Below, in pieces: positions 1 through 5,991 of a stretch of 10,429 nucleotides of DNA. Made by a program: the position numbers and the translations under genes. Source of the DNA: an uncultured Mucilaginibacter sp. (lineage in GTDB: Bacteria; Bacteroidota; Bacteroidia; Sphingobacteriales; Sphingobacteriaceae); contig CAISKH010000284.1 of assembly GCA_903885865.1 (NCBI GenBank), forward strand, positions 1-10,429, in the 5' to 3' direction. The notes under the pieces are model-generated. The model was not told the origin of the DNA and did not search any database. It saw only the letters and a program-made list of their open reading frames with translations. Each line of letters starts with the position of its first letter. Position 1 is the first letter of the stretch.

Positions 1-2
1 AT

Positions 3-226
3 TTTATTGATGATAGCATCCGTAAAAGCGAAGCAGCCGCTTTCATGGCAAGGATCAGGGAACGTGACTCCCTGCAAAACAAAAAAAAAGTTTACTCTAC
101 AGTCAGTGGCAAAGTTTACAAGCCAAATTACGCCGCAAGGATAGCCTTATTGTAATACTGGTTATTATAACCGCGCTGGTATCCTTATTGACTTTATACA
201 AAAAGCGTAAAAAGCTTCATAAATAA
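3..226 (+). CDS. C-terminal end of an unrecognised membrane-anchored protein, apparently frameshifted at a poly-A run (5' end outside window)
   Basis: I do not recognise this protein. The reading frame open from position 3 gives a charged, helical stretch (FIDDSIRKSEAAAF...RIRERDSLQNKKK) up to a run of nine A at 81-89. Unshifted, it ends at the TAA at 153-155 after an unremarkable tail of about 20 residues. Moving back one base at the A run gives a different tail: a charged stretch (QAKLRRKDS), a hydrophobic segment (LIVILVIITALVSLLTLY, about 152-202) and a basic end (KKRKKLHK), with TAA at 224-226. This looks like a genuine single-pass membrane anchor with a cytoplasmic positive tail. The second frame is closed by a TGA at 65-67 and has no ATG after it, so it is unlikely to be a separate gene. 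The cause could be a real disrupting indel, phase variation, ribosomal slippage or a sequencing error. It lies 52 bp upstream of the CAP gene on the same strand. Confidence 0.45.
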
Positions 227-278
227 GCCGCTAAAAAATTTCGTTAAACTTACTTACCTGCAAACTGTCTGATATAGT

Positions 279-839
279 ATGAAGCAATTAATTTTAGCGC
301 TGGCAGTACTATTCCTGTTTACTGAAAGTGTAAATAGCCAACCGCGTGCTGATAATAAATTTAAAAAAGAATTTTTAGAACGCATTAACCAGACCCGGCA
401 ACAAGGCTGCAATTGCGGTGTAACTTATATGCCGCCTGTTCCGCCGTTAACCTGGAATGATGTATTAGAAAAAGCTGCAATGGCCCATGCAAAGGATATG
501 GCCAATAAAAACTATTTCAGCCATGAAAGCAAGGACGGCCGCACACCCTATAACAGGGTTGAAAGCGCCGGTTATGGTACCAATGGGTATAAAAGTTATG
601 CCGTTGGCGAAAATATTGCACAAGGGCAGCAAAGTATTGTCGAAGTGATGGCGGGCTGGTTTAAAAGCGAGGGCCATTGCAGAAACCTGATGAACCCCGG
701 TTTTAAAGAAGTTGGCGTGGCCGAATATAATACCTATTGGGTACAGGAGTTTGGCGGAAGGGAAGCATTCTCTGAAGAACAGCAGCGATTGATAAAGAGC
801 GGCAGGATAATTATCAGGCGGTCAACACCAGCGCAGTAG
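279..839 (+). CDS. Secreted CAP/SCP-domain protein (YkwD/PR-1 superfamily)
   Basis: A 186-residue protein of the CAP (cysteine-rich secretory, antigen 5, PR-1) superfamily. Residues 1-20 form a signal peptide (MKQLILALAVLFLFTESVNS), so it should act in the periplasm or outside the cell. The CAP fold covers about residues 28-160. Visible signature parts are LTWNDVLEKAAMAHAKDMA (57-75), YFSHESKDGRTPYNRV with H82 (79-94), VGENIAQG with E111 (109-116), WFKSEGHCRNLM with E131 and H133 (127-138), and the closing VGVAEYNTYWVQEFG. H82, E111, E131 and H133 correspond to the conserved His/Glu cavity residues. Cys44, Cys46 and Cys134 could form a disulfide. The biochemical role of bacterial CAP proteins is generally unsettled, so none is assigned. 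The ATG follows an AT-rich, SD-less stretch. The stop lies 1 bp from the stop of the convergent DUF1456 gene. Confidence 0.9.
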   Translation: MKQLILALAVLFLFTESVNSQPRADNKFKKEFLERINQTRQQGCNCGVTYMPPVPPLTWNDVLEKAAMAHAKDMANKNYFSHESKDGRTPYNRVESAGYGTNGYKSYAVGENIAQGQQSIVEVMAGWFKSEGHCRNLMNPGFKEVGVAEYNTYWVQEFGGREAFSEEQQRLIKSGRIIIRRSTPAQ

Positions 840-840
840 T

Positions 841-1062
841 TTACGCCTTCGGCCCGCGTTTGTAAATGATCAGCCCGTTTAAAAAATTGCGCAGTATCTG
901 GTCACCGCAGGGTTTAAAATTAGGATGGTCATCTTTCCTGAAAATAGCGCCCAGCTCGGTTTTCGTTATTCTGAAATTAGCCAGTTCCAAAACTTTTATA
1001 ATATCATCATCAGTAAACTTCATCGCTACCCTAAGCTTTTTCATAATATCATTATTGCTCAT
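841..1062 (-). CDS. DUF1456 family protein (YehS-like), single-domain form
   Basis: A 73-residue cytosolic protein matching one DUF1456 repeat: N-terminal MSNNDIMKKLRVAM, then a helical segment with FTDDDIIKVLELAN, then FRKDDHPNFKPCGDQILRNF and a closing NGLIIYKRG. This is the pattern of E. coli YehS, which carries two such repeats in about 156 residues; here only one is present. The function of the family is not known to me. The ATG lies 6 bp downstream of the helicase stop codon, and the start context (AGATAGAATAAG) is inside the helicase tail, so the two genes are almost certainly co-transcribed. There is no signal peptide or membrane segment. A single-domain form could be an ordinary lineage variant that dimerises, rather than a truncation, because it ends neatly after the conserved motif. 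Confidence 0.85.
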   Translation of the reverse strand: MSNNDIMKKLRVAMKFTDDDIIKVLELANFRITKTELGAIFRKDDHPNFKPCGDQILRNFLNGLIIYKRGPKA

Positions 1063-1068
1063 CTTATT

Positions 1069-2370
1069 CTATCTTGATATTTCAATTTTTATCTTTTTAT
1101 TTTTTATCTTTTCTCCTTTTATTAACTGTACCAAGCGCTCAATACGGTTGCGTTTTACAGCGGCGTACGAAGAATGGTCTAAAACTTCTATCAAACCCAA
1201 TTCCTCTTTATTCAAGCCACCTTTTTTTAGCAATAGCCCTACAATATCCACTTTGTTAACTTTATCCTTTTTACCCGCTGCAATATACAACGTTGCCCAG
1301 GGGGTTATTTCGGGTAAAGGTAAATTTGCGGTTAATTCTTCAATTTCAGGTTGCCGGCGCAGGTAATCAGGTTTTTCATCCGGGGTTAATAGTAAATAGG
1401 CAGTCCCTTTAGCGTGCATACGCGCTGTTCGGCCGTTACGGTGCAAAAAGGCTTCTTCATTATGCGGTAACTGGTAATGTACTATATATTCAATTTCAGG
1501 AATATCCAATCCGCGTGATGCCAGGTCGGTAGTAATTAATAGCCTGTGGCTGCCGTTCCTGAATTTTAAGAGCGCCCGCTCCCTGTCCTCCTGCTCCATA
1601 CCGCCATGAAAAACATCGTGCACCACTCCCCTGTTCCAAAGCAGGTCGCTTATTCGTTCCACCGCTTCACGGTGGTTACAGAATATCAGGGTAGCTTTAT
1701 TTCCTATTTTACATATCAAAGAGAATAGCGTATCAAGCTTATCAGCGGCATCAGCTATAACCGCTTTTAATTCAATATCAGGCGCGTTTGCTTTATTGTT
1801 CAGGAAATCCAGTTCTACAGCATCAATTACCCCTGTAAAACCGGGTATTTCCTTCATCCGGGTAGCCGAGGTTAGTACCCGCTTTTTTAAATGAGGAAGC
1901 TGGCGGATAATTACGGTCATATCCGTTTGAAAACCAAATTCTAACGATTTATCAAACTCATCCAGTATTAGGGTATGTATACTTTCTGTACTAAAACTTC
2001 CATGCCGTAAATGATACGCGATACGGCCGGGCGTTCCAATTAAAACTGCAGGTGGCTGTGAAAGGCTATTTTTCTCAATTTTTGTGGAATGGCCGCCGTA
2101 ACAACAATTTACTTTGAAGCCGCTGCCGATAGTCCTGAATACCTGTTCTATCTGCAGGGCCAGTTCCCTTGACGGAACGAGAATAAGCACCTGCACTAAT
2201 GGATTAGCTTCATCCAGCGTTTTTAACAGCGGCAATAAAAAACCCAATGTTTTACCAGAACCTGTTGGCGAAAGCAATATGAGATCACTTTTTTCCGCAA
2301 CATTTAGCGCCGCGTGCTGCATTTCGTTCAATGCCGTGATCTTCAGGTTTTCCAGCGCTTGTTTTATCAT
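1069..2370 (-). CDS. DEAD-box-family ATP-dependent RNA helicase with DEFD motif II and DbpA-like C-terminal RNA-binding domain
   Basis: A 433-residue RNA helicase when started at the ATG at 2370. Motifs in order: Q-motif region LNEMQHAAL (around residue 18), Walker A SPTGSGKT (34-41), PSRELALQ (motif Ia), GTPGR (Ib), DEFD (137-140, in place of DEAD), SAT (168-170), LIFCNH (IV), TTDLASRGLDIPE (V, about 280-292) and HRNGRTAR (VI, 310-317). Residues about 360-433 (LYIAAGKKDKVNKVDIVGLL ... GLIEVLDHSSYAAV ... KIKNKKIKI) resemble the C-terminal RRM of DbpA, which targets 23S rRNA during 50S assembly; a related ribosomal role is an inference. A longer in-frame start at 2472 would overlap the upstream gene by 76 bp and adds residues unlike the family, so I chose 2370, which also has a promoter-like box just before it. 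The basic C-terminus fits RNA binding. It forms an operon with the DUF1456 gene. Confidence 0.93.
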   Translation of the reverse strand: MIKQALENLKITALNEMQHAALNVAEKSDLILLSPTGSGKTLGFLLPLLKTLDEANPLVQVLILVPSRELALQIEQVFRTIGSGFKVNCCYGGHSTKIEKNSLSQPPAVLIGTPGRIAYHLRHGSFSTESIHTLILDEFDKSLEFGFQTDMTVIIRQLPHLKKRVLTSATRMKEIPGFTGVIDAVELDFLNNKANAPDIELKAVIADAADKLDTLFSLICKIGNKATLIFCNHREAVERISDLLWNRGVVHDVFHGGMEQEDRERALLKFRNGSHRLLITTDLASRGLDIPEIEYIVHYQLPHNEEAFLHRNGRTARMHAKGTAYLLLTPDEKPDYLRRQPEIEELTANLPLPEITPWATLYIAAGKKDKVNKVDIVGLLLKKGGLNKEELGLIEVLDHSSYAAVKRNRIERLVQLIKGEKIKNKKIKIEISR

Positions 2371-2374
2371 GCGG

Positions 2375-2382
2375 CAAAGATA
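2375..2382 (-). promoter_or_regulatory. Bacteroidota-type -7 promoter box before the helicase
   Basis: On the minus strand this reads TATCTTTG, an exact match to the Bacteroidota TAnnTTTG -7 element, in the 26-bp gap between the oxidoreductase stop and the helicase ATG. No TTG is seen at the usual 19-21 bp distance upstream. The box ends 4 bp before the ATG, so transcription from it would start at or very near the start codon, giving a leaderless or nearly leaderless mRNA. Confidence 0.4.
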
Positions 2383-2396
2383 CGGGTAATAACGCG

Positions 2397-3770
2397 CTAT
2401 TGGTGTTTCTTTGCAAGCGCCAGGGCCGTAGTAGTGGTATAATACTTCGCTATCATATCGGGTACTTCCCATTTGGGCATATTGCCTTTGCGCAGGTAAT
2501 CCAGGTATTTTTCGGTTACGCGCCCAAAGTGTGCTTCGTGCCCGTCTTTATATTTCTCGGGAATGATAACTTCCCAGCCTTTGGCATTTTTCTTAAGCTC
2601 AACTCCCGGATATCTATCCTGCACAATTTTCAGCTTTTCAAGCAATTGTTTTTCGTAAGTATCGCTGTTAGTTACCGGTTCAATATATAAAACGGGTGTA
2701 AACTTTTCTGCTTCCCCTTGCCTTACATACAGATCGGCTTTGGTGCCATGCAAAACAGAATTCTGACTATCGCCGCTACCCGGAGGCGCTGAATAGGCCC
2801 ATTTGGCTGTTAATTTTACATTGGTGCCAAACAGCTTGTAATTAACTGTACCATTGGCGTAAAATTTCAAAATAGTATCTTTCACTACATTCTTTTTTAA
2901 AAACGCGGGGAAGCCATTTAATTTGGTTATAGCGTTAAACTGGCTAAGGGTAACGTCTGATGTCCAGCGTTTGGCGCTGTTAAATTGTATGTCCTTTTTA
3001 TAATCAATTATCCGGTCGGGGAAACATTCCCATTGGGTAAGGTCAACCAGGTGCACGCCCACGTCCTGCAGGCCCTCGCCTTGCTGTTTCACATCAAAAA
3101 ACCATGCCGGCCTGCTCAATACGCTGCCCGAAACATATTTATAAAAATAATGAACACTCTCCATTTCAACGCCGGGGTGCTGCGGCGTACCCTTTTTAAG
3201 GCGGCCAAATACCTCAGGTATCATCGCGAATTCACGTTGCAGCGCGTTGGTAATTTCATAACGCTCAGTCATGATATCATACAATACCAGTTTTTTTCGT
3301 GCCGCATGACTAAAGGCGCTTTTAAGCATTTCAAAATGTTCGTTATCAATCGCCATCGGCTTGTCGCCCAAAACATTGAACCCGGCATCGACCGACCGTT
3401 TAATGTATTCTGTTTTCTTTTGGTTGTTGCCTGCCATTACCACTACATTCCCGCGTTTTTCGGCTATCATTTTATTAAAAAAATCATCACCTAAGTAAAC
3501 GATCTCGTTCCAATGCGTGGGGTCGGCTGCACGATGGCTATATGCATTTATCTTATCCAGGTGCTGTTGCACATCATCGCCCTTTGGCGCATAAACGTAC
3601 ACATCCGGCTCAATGCCGCTTAGCATTGTTTTTTGTACCAGCGCCGCATGGAAATGGCCGGGGTCAAGCGTAATGAGCCTTACTTTATCATCCTTTTTTA
3701 CCTGGCATCGGCCCGAAAAGCCTAAAAAAACTGCGCTGATAGCAGCACAGACAAATACAATACCTTTCAT
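2397..3770 (-). CDS. Secreted Gfo/Idh/MocA-type oxidoreductase with 'putative oxidoreductase C-terminal' domain
   Basis: A 457-residue protein with an N-terminal signal peptide (about residues 1-20, hydrophobic core IVFVCAAISAVFLGF), so probably periplasmic. The N-terminal part has a Rossmann-like start RLITLDPGHFHAALVQ (31-46), which lacks a GxGxxG loop. VVVMAGNNQKKTEYIKRSVDAG (109-130) precedes GDKPMA (135-140), the counterpart of the EKPxA motif of Gfo/Idh/MocA proteins. The GVHLVDLTQW stretch (238-247) carries the conserved His-Asp region. The C-terminal half, roughly 290-457, matches the Bacteroidota 'putative oxidoreductase C-terminal domain' type by appearance. The family generally acts on sugars or polyols with NAD(P); the substrate here is unknown, and activity in the periplasm would need a tightly bound cofactor. 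The DUF4337 gene lies 10 bp upstream, so co-transcription is likely. No clear Shine-Dalgarno sequence is seen before the ATG at 3770. Confidence 0.85.
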   Translation of the reverse strand: MKGIVFVCAAISAVFLGFSGRCQVKKDDKVRLITLDPGHFHAALVQKTMLSGIEPDVYVYAPKGDDVQQHLDKINAYSHRAADPTHWNEIVYLGDDFFNKMIAEKRGNVVVMAGNNQKKTEYIKRSVDAGFNVLGDKPMAIDNEHFEMLKSAFSHAARKKLVLYDIMTERYEITNALQREFAMIPEVFGRLKKGTPQHPGVEMESVHYFYKYVSGSVLSRPAWFFDVKQQGEGLQDVGVHLVDLTQWECFPDRIIDYKKDIQFNSAKRWTSDVTLSQFNAITKLNGFPAFLKKNVVKDTILKFYANGTVNYKLFGTNVKLTAKWAYSAPPGSGDSQNSVLHGTKADLYVRQGEAEKFTPVLYIEPVTNSDTYEKQLLEKLKIVQDRYPGVELKKNAKGWEVIIPEKYKDGHEAHFGRVTEKYLDYLRKGNMPKWEVPDMIAKYYTTTTALALAKKHQ

Positions 3771-3780
3771 AAATTTATGC

Positions 3781-4329
3781 TTAAAACCAGATGCCTTGTA
3801 TTAAGAAGAAAATACCAATGCACGCGAAACCCATACTTACCAGCCATAAACTTTTTCGCTTTACAATGATGGATATGGCCCCTATGGCGATGGAAATTTG
3901 AAACAAGGTAATACCCCGTGCAAACACGCTGTGTTTGGCAACATGGCCATCAGATTCTTTTTGAAGTTTCTCTGCTTCTGTCTTGATCGTTGCCTGCTCT
4001 TTTTTGTTTGCCTTTATTTTTTCCTGGTCAGCAGCGATAGGAGTTTTGCCAAAAGCGAGTAACAGTTTGCTTGTTTCATCCAATGTTCCCGATTTAATGC
4101 CTTTTGCCTGATAGTATGCCCATTGGTCTGAAGCATGTAACTGAGCCAGCATAGCCTCGTCTGCATGTTCTCCGGCCAAAAGCCCTGTAATAGCCGCAAG
4201 TACCGCAATTAACGCGGTTGAAAGGGCCACAAATAGCACCCATTTCTCTTTTCCCTCCTCCAGGATATGATGGGCATGCTCATTACTTTGTTCATGAATT
4301 TTCTCCGAAAAGTTTTCTATCTCGTCCAT
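3781..4329 (-). CDS. DUF4337 family membrane protein
   Basis: A 182-residue inner-membrane protein of the DUF4337 type. It opens with an acidic, His-rich amphipathic segment (HEQSNEHAHHILEEGKEKW, 12-30), followed by TM1 (about 30-52), then GEHADEAMLAQLHASDQWAY and the YQAKGIKSGTLDE stretch (53-86), a charged, likely coiled segment (about 100-128, rich in K/E/Q), TM2 (about 139-156), the short basic loop KRKS and TM3 (about 160-181). This order (one TM, a soluble helical domain, two C-terminal TMs) is usual for the family. No function is known to me. A promoter-like pair precedes it at 4364-4394, and the oxidoreductase gene follows after 10 bp, so it is probably the first gene of that unit. 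Confidence 0.85.
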   Translation of the reverse strand: MDEIENFSEKIHEQSNEHAHHILEEGKEKWVLFVALSTALIAVLAAITGLLAGEHADEAMLAQLHASDQWAYYQAKGIKSGTLDETSKLLLAFGKTPIAADQEKIKANKKEQATIKTEAEKLQKESDGHVAKHSVFARGITLFQISIAIGAISIIVKRKSLWLVSMGFACIGIFFLIQGIWF

Positions 4330-4363
4330 GTTGTAATTGGTAATAATATAAATGGTTTCGTGG

Positions 4364-4394
4364 TAAAGTTAAAATTAGAAACGCTTACGTGCAA
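4364..4394 (-). promoter_or_regulatory. Probable Bacteroidota-type promoter of the DUF4337-oxidoreductase unit
   Basis: On the minus strand there is a TTG (complement of 4392-4394), a 20-bp spacer, and TAACTTTA (4371 down to 4364), which matches 7 of 8 positions of TAnnTTTG. Spacing fits the -33/-7 arrangement of the Bacteroidota housekeeping sigma factor. The predicted start would give a leader of roughly 30 nt before the ATG at 4329. Confidence 0.45.
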
Positions 4395-4410
4395 CTGTTA
4401 TTAAACGTAT

Positions 4411-4692
4411 TTATGCTACGTCGCCGGTATGCGGGGTTGATCCATTAGTTGCCTGTATATACCCGGCTATTTCACCCGCCTGTTCATGAGTAAGATCGCC
4501 CATACCAGTATATTCCCACTGGTTCATATTATCATCAAATACAATATCGCCCAGGTCCGTTTCCCCTTCATTCAACCTGAATACGCCCGTTATATACAGG
4601 TCGCCACCCGGTATATTCTGGTTAACCGGTGTAATGGTTATGGTATGCAATTCGCCATCTTTATATAGATTATAATTTATTGGATCGGTCAT
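4411..4692 (-). CDS. Hypothetical protein, 93 residues, small acidic
   Basis: I do not recognise a named family. The protein is cytosolic (no signal peptide or TM segment) and acidic. The first two thirds look like a short beta-rich fold: YNLYKDGELHTITITPV (7-23), GGDLYITGVFRL (29-40), GDIVFDDNMNQWEYTG (48-63). This is followed by a helix MGDLTHEQAGEIAGYIQA (64-81) and a disordered end NGSTPHTGDVA. The composition and ordered pattern argue for a real gene, as do the promoter-like box 37 bp upstream of its ATG and the lack of a better frame in the region. It lies between TruC (48 bp upstream) and DUF4337 (81 bp downstream). The coding call is fairly secure; the function is unknown. Confidence 0.7.
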   Translation of the reverse strand: MTDPINYNLYKDGELHTITITPVNQNIPGGDLYITGVFRLNEGETDLGDIVFDDNMNQWEYTGMGDLTHEQAGEIAGYIQATNGSTPHTGDVA

Positions 4693-4728
4693 GATATTAC
4701 TACAAAATCAGTGTTGCTTTGTTTTGTA

Positions 4729-4736
4729 CAAAGATA
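4729..4736 (-). promoter_or_regulatory. Bacteroidota-type -7 promoter box before the 93-residue hypothetical gene
   Basis: On the minus strand this reads TATCTTTG, an exact TAnnTTTG match, immediately after the TruC stop codon (4740-4742). It would start transcription about 30 nt before the ATG at 4692. No matching TTG is seen 19-21 bp further upstream, so the call rests on one element. Confidence 0.4.
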
Positions 4737-4739
4737 TAG

Positions 4740-5417
4740 TTACCAGTTCATTATATTCATTATCCGGTTAAATTCGCCCTGTATGGGTGCTTCTATTGTA
4801 ATGCCAATACCCGTAACCGGATGCAAAAATTTTAGCTGAGCTGCGTGTAATAATAAAGTTGTCATGCTCCAATTTTCTTTAAACAATTTATTCTGTTTAT
4901 TGCAGCCGTGGGTACGATCGCCGATTATAGGATGGAAAACATGGCTCAAATGCTTCCTGATCTGGTGCATGCGCCCGGTGGTTGGCTTAATTTCTATCAA
5001 CGAATATCTCGAAGTTTCGTGTTTGCCAAAAGGAACGGCTATTTCTGCATATTTAAGCGTGGTATAGGCCGTAAAGGCTTCCTGTAAGCTGCCATTCTCT
5101 TTTCTTAACGGATAATCTATTTCGCCATTGCCGGGTGTATACCCCCGCACAATAGCTAAATATTTTTTATCTACCTTATTTTCTGAAAACTGCTGCTGCA
5201 TAGTTATTTCTGCCTGCTTATCGAGCGCGAATAATAAAATGCCACCTGTTGCCCTGTCCAACCGGTGAACAGGGTTAACTTTCAAGCCAACCTGATCTCT
5301 TAATAATTGCAACGCAAATTCTTCCGCATCGGCGGCAATTGAAGAACGATGTACCAGTAAACCATGCGGTTTATTAATAGCTATCAAATAATCATCTCGA
5401 TAAAGGATATCCAGCAT
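4740..5417 (-). CDS. truC: RluA-family pseudouridine synthase, TruC-like (tRNA pseudouridine-65)
   Basis: A 225-residue cytosolic enzyme of the RsuA/RluA pseudouridine synthase family. It follows E. coli TruC closely: MLDILYRDDYLIAINKPHGLLVHRS at the N-terminus, then PVHRLDRATGGILLFAL with catalytic Asp54 in HRLDR (51-55), KKYLAIVRGY, then LIEIKPTTGRMHQIRKHLSHVFHPIIGD and a closing LLLHAAQLKFLHPVTG. TruC converts U65 of certain tRNAs to pseudouridine. There is no S4 domain, as expected for TruC, and the length is slightly below E. coli TruC (about 260). The ATG at 5417 starts right at the conserved N-terminus. A MazG-type pyrophosphohydrolase gene ends 4 bp upstream, so the two are almost surely one transcript. 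Assignment to TruC rather than another RluA paralogue rests on the N-terminal NKPxGxLVHRS and short length. Confidence 0.88.
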   Translation of the reverse strand: MLDILYRDDYLIAINKPHGLLVHRSSIAADAEEFALQLLRDQVGLKVNPVHRLDRATGGILLFALDKQAEITMQQQFSENKVDKKYLAIVRGYTPGNGEIDYPLRKENGSLQEAFTAYTTLKYAEIAVPFGKHETSRYSLIEIKPTTGRMHQIRKHLSHVFHPIIGDRTHGCNKQNKLFKENWSMTTLLLHAAQLKFLHPVTGIGITIEAPIQGEFNRIMNIMNW

Positions 5418-5421
5418 GCAG

Positions 5422-5892
5422 TTATCCTAATATTTTGCGCAGATCGGCAGGCGAATAGTTTACAGATTTTAAGGTTTTATCATCCGGCTTTCGGTACACC
5501 AGGTACAACCCGTCAATTTCTTTATAATATGATTCCGTATTTCCATTATTTTTATAATGCTCAATGGTTTTGTTTGCCTCGTCTATTGTTTTACAGGCTT
5601 TACTCATATTTGAGCGGTGAACCTCATCAAAAAGCTCTTTAAACTTTTCGCCCAGCCCAAACTCCAATACCGCTCCCGAAAGTACATATTGCAGGTCGCA
5701 AAGCGCGTCGGCAATTTCAACCAGGTCATTATCATTAACAGCTTGCTGCAACTCTTTTAGCTCCTCAGCTAAAAGTTCAATGCGTAAATTACACCGCTCA
5801 ATAGACGGAATAACGGGTTCGGGTTTAATAGGATGTTTAAAGGTGGTATGAAATTCTGCCACCTGGTTTAATGAATTTAAGTCTTTGATCAT
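5422..5892 (-). CDS. MazG-type nucleoside triphosphate pyrophosphohydrolase family protein
   Basis: A 156-residue cytosolic all-alpha NTP pyrophosphohydrolase (MazG / phosphoribosyl-ATP pyrophosphohydrolase-like superfamily). The metal-binding pattern is visible: AEELKELQ with E43, E44 and E47, followed by EIADALCDLQYV with E59, D62 and D66, giving EExxE...ExxD. The family hydrolyses NTPs, dNTPs or related nucleotides to the monophosphate and pyrophosphate; the substrate here cannot be read from sequence. The C-terminal third (EVHRSNMSKACKT ... YLVYRKPDDKTLKS) is typical of the longer 'pyrophosphohydrolase family protein' members. It lacks the HisE pathway context, so it is not a histidine biosynthesis enzyme. 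It is the first gene of a pair with truC and has a promoter-like element at 5946-5975. Confidence 0.85.
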   Translation of the reverse strand: MIKDLNSLNQVAEFHTTFKHPIKPEPVIPSIERCNLRIELLAEELKELQQAVNDNDLVEIADALCDLQYVLSGAVLEFGLGEKFKELFDEVHRSNMSKACKTIDEANKTIEHYKNNGNTESYYKEIDGLYLVYRKPDDKTLKSVNYSPADLRKILG

Positions 5893-5945
5893 GTTTCTGT
5901 ATCCGGTTATAAAACTTGCTGCTAAATTCTACTGCCAGCAGTTTG

Positions 5946-5975
5946 CTAAGTTATAAATAACCTGACATTTGTCAA
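5946..5975 (-). promoter_or_regulatory. Probable Bacteroidota-type promoter of the MazG-like/truC operon
   Basis: On the minus strand a TTG (complement of 5973-5975) is followed by a 19-bp spacer and TAACTTAG (5953 down to 5946), 7 of 8 positions of TAnnTTTG. This lies in the 99-bp gap between the small lipoprotein stop and the MazG-like ATG and would give a leader of about 48 nt. Confidence 0.4.
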
Positions 5976-5991
5976 TGATACGAAAGTAATT

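Noticed and set aside
866..1366. Plus-strand open frame of 166 codons antisense to DUF1456 and the helicase
   Set aside because: It spans two well-supported minus-strand genes, and its hydrophobic, Ser/Phe-rich composition is what antisense of lysine/isoleucine-rich helical coding sequence produces.
2371..2472. N-terminal extension of the helicase frame to an ATG at 2472
   Set aside because: It overlaps the end of the oxidoreductase gene by 76 bp, contains residues unlike DEAD-box N-termini, and bypasses the ATG just before the Q-motif region.
2985..3494. Plus-strand open frame of 169 codons inside the oxidoreductase gene
   Set aside because: It is antisense to conserved Gfo/Idh motifs and has no recognisable domain or start context.
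5422..5892. MazG-like protein as part of a toxin-antitoxin or phage-defence system
   Set aside because: There is no adjacent toxin, reverse transcriptase, nuclease or mobile element; tight linkage to a tRNA modification gene points to housekeeping.
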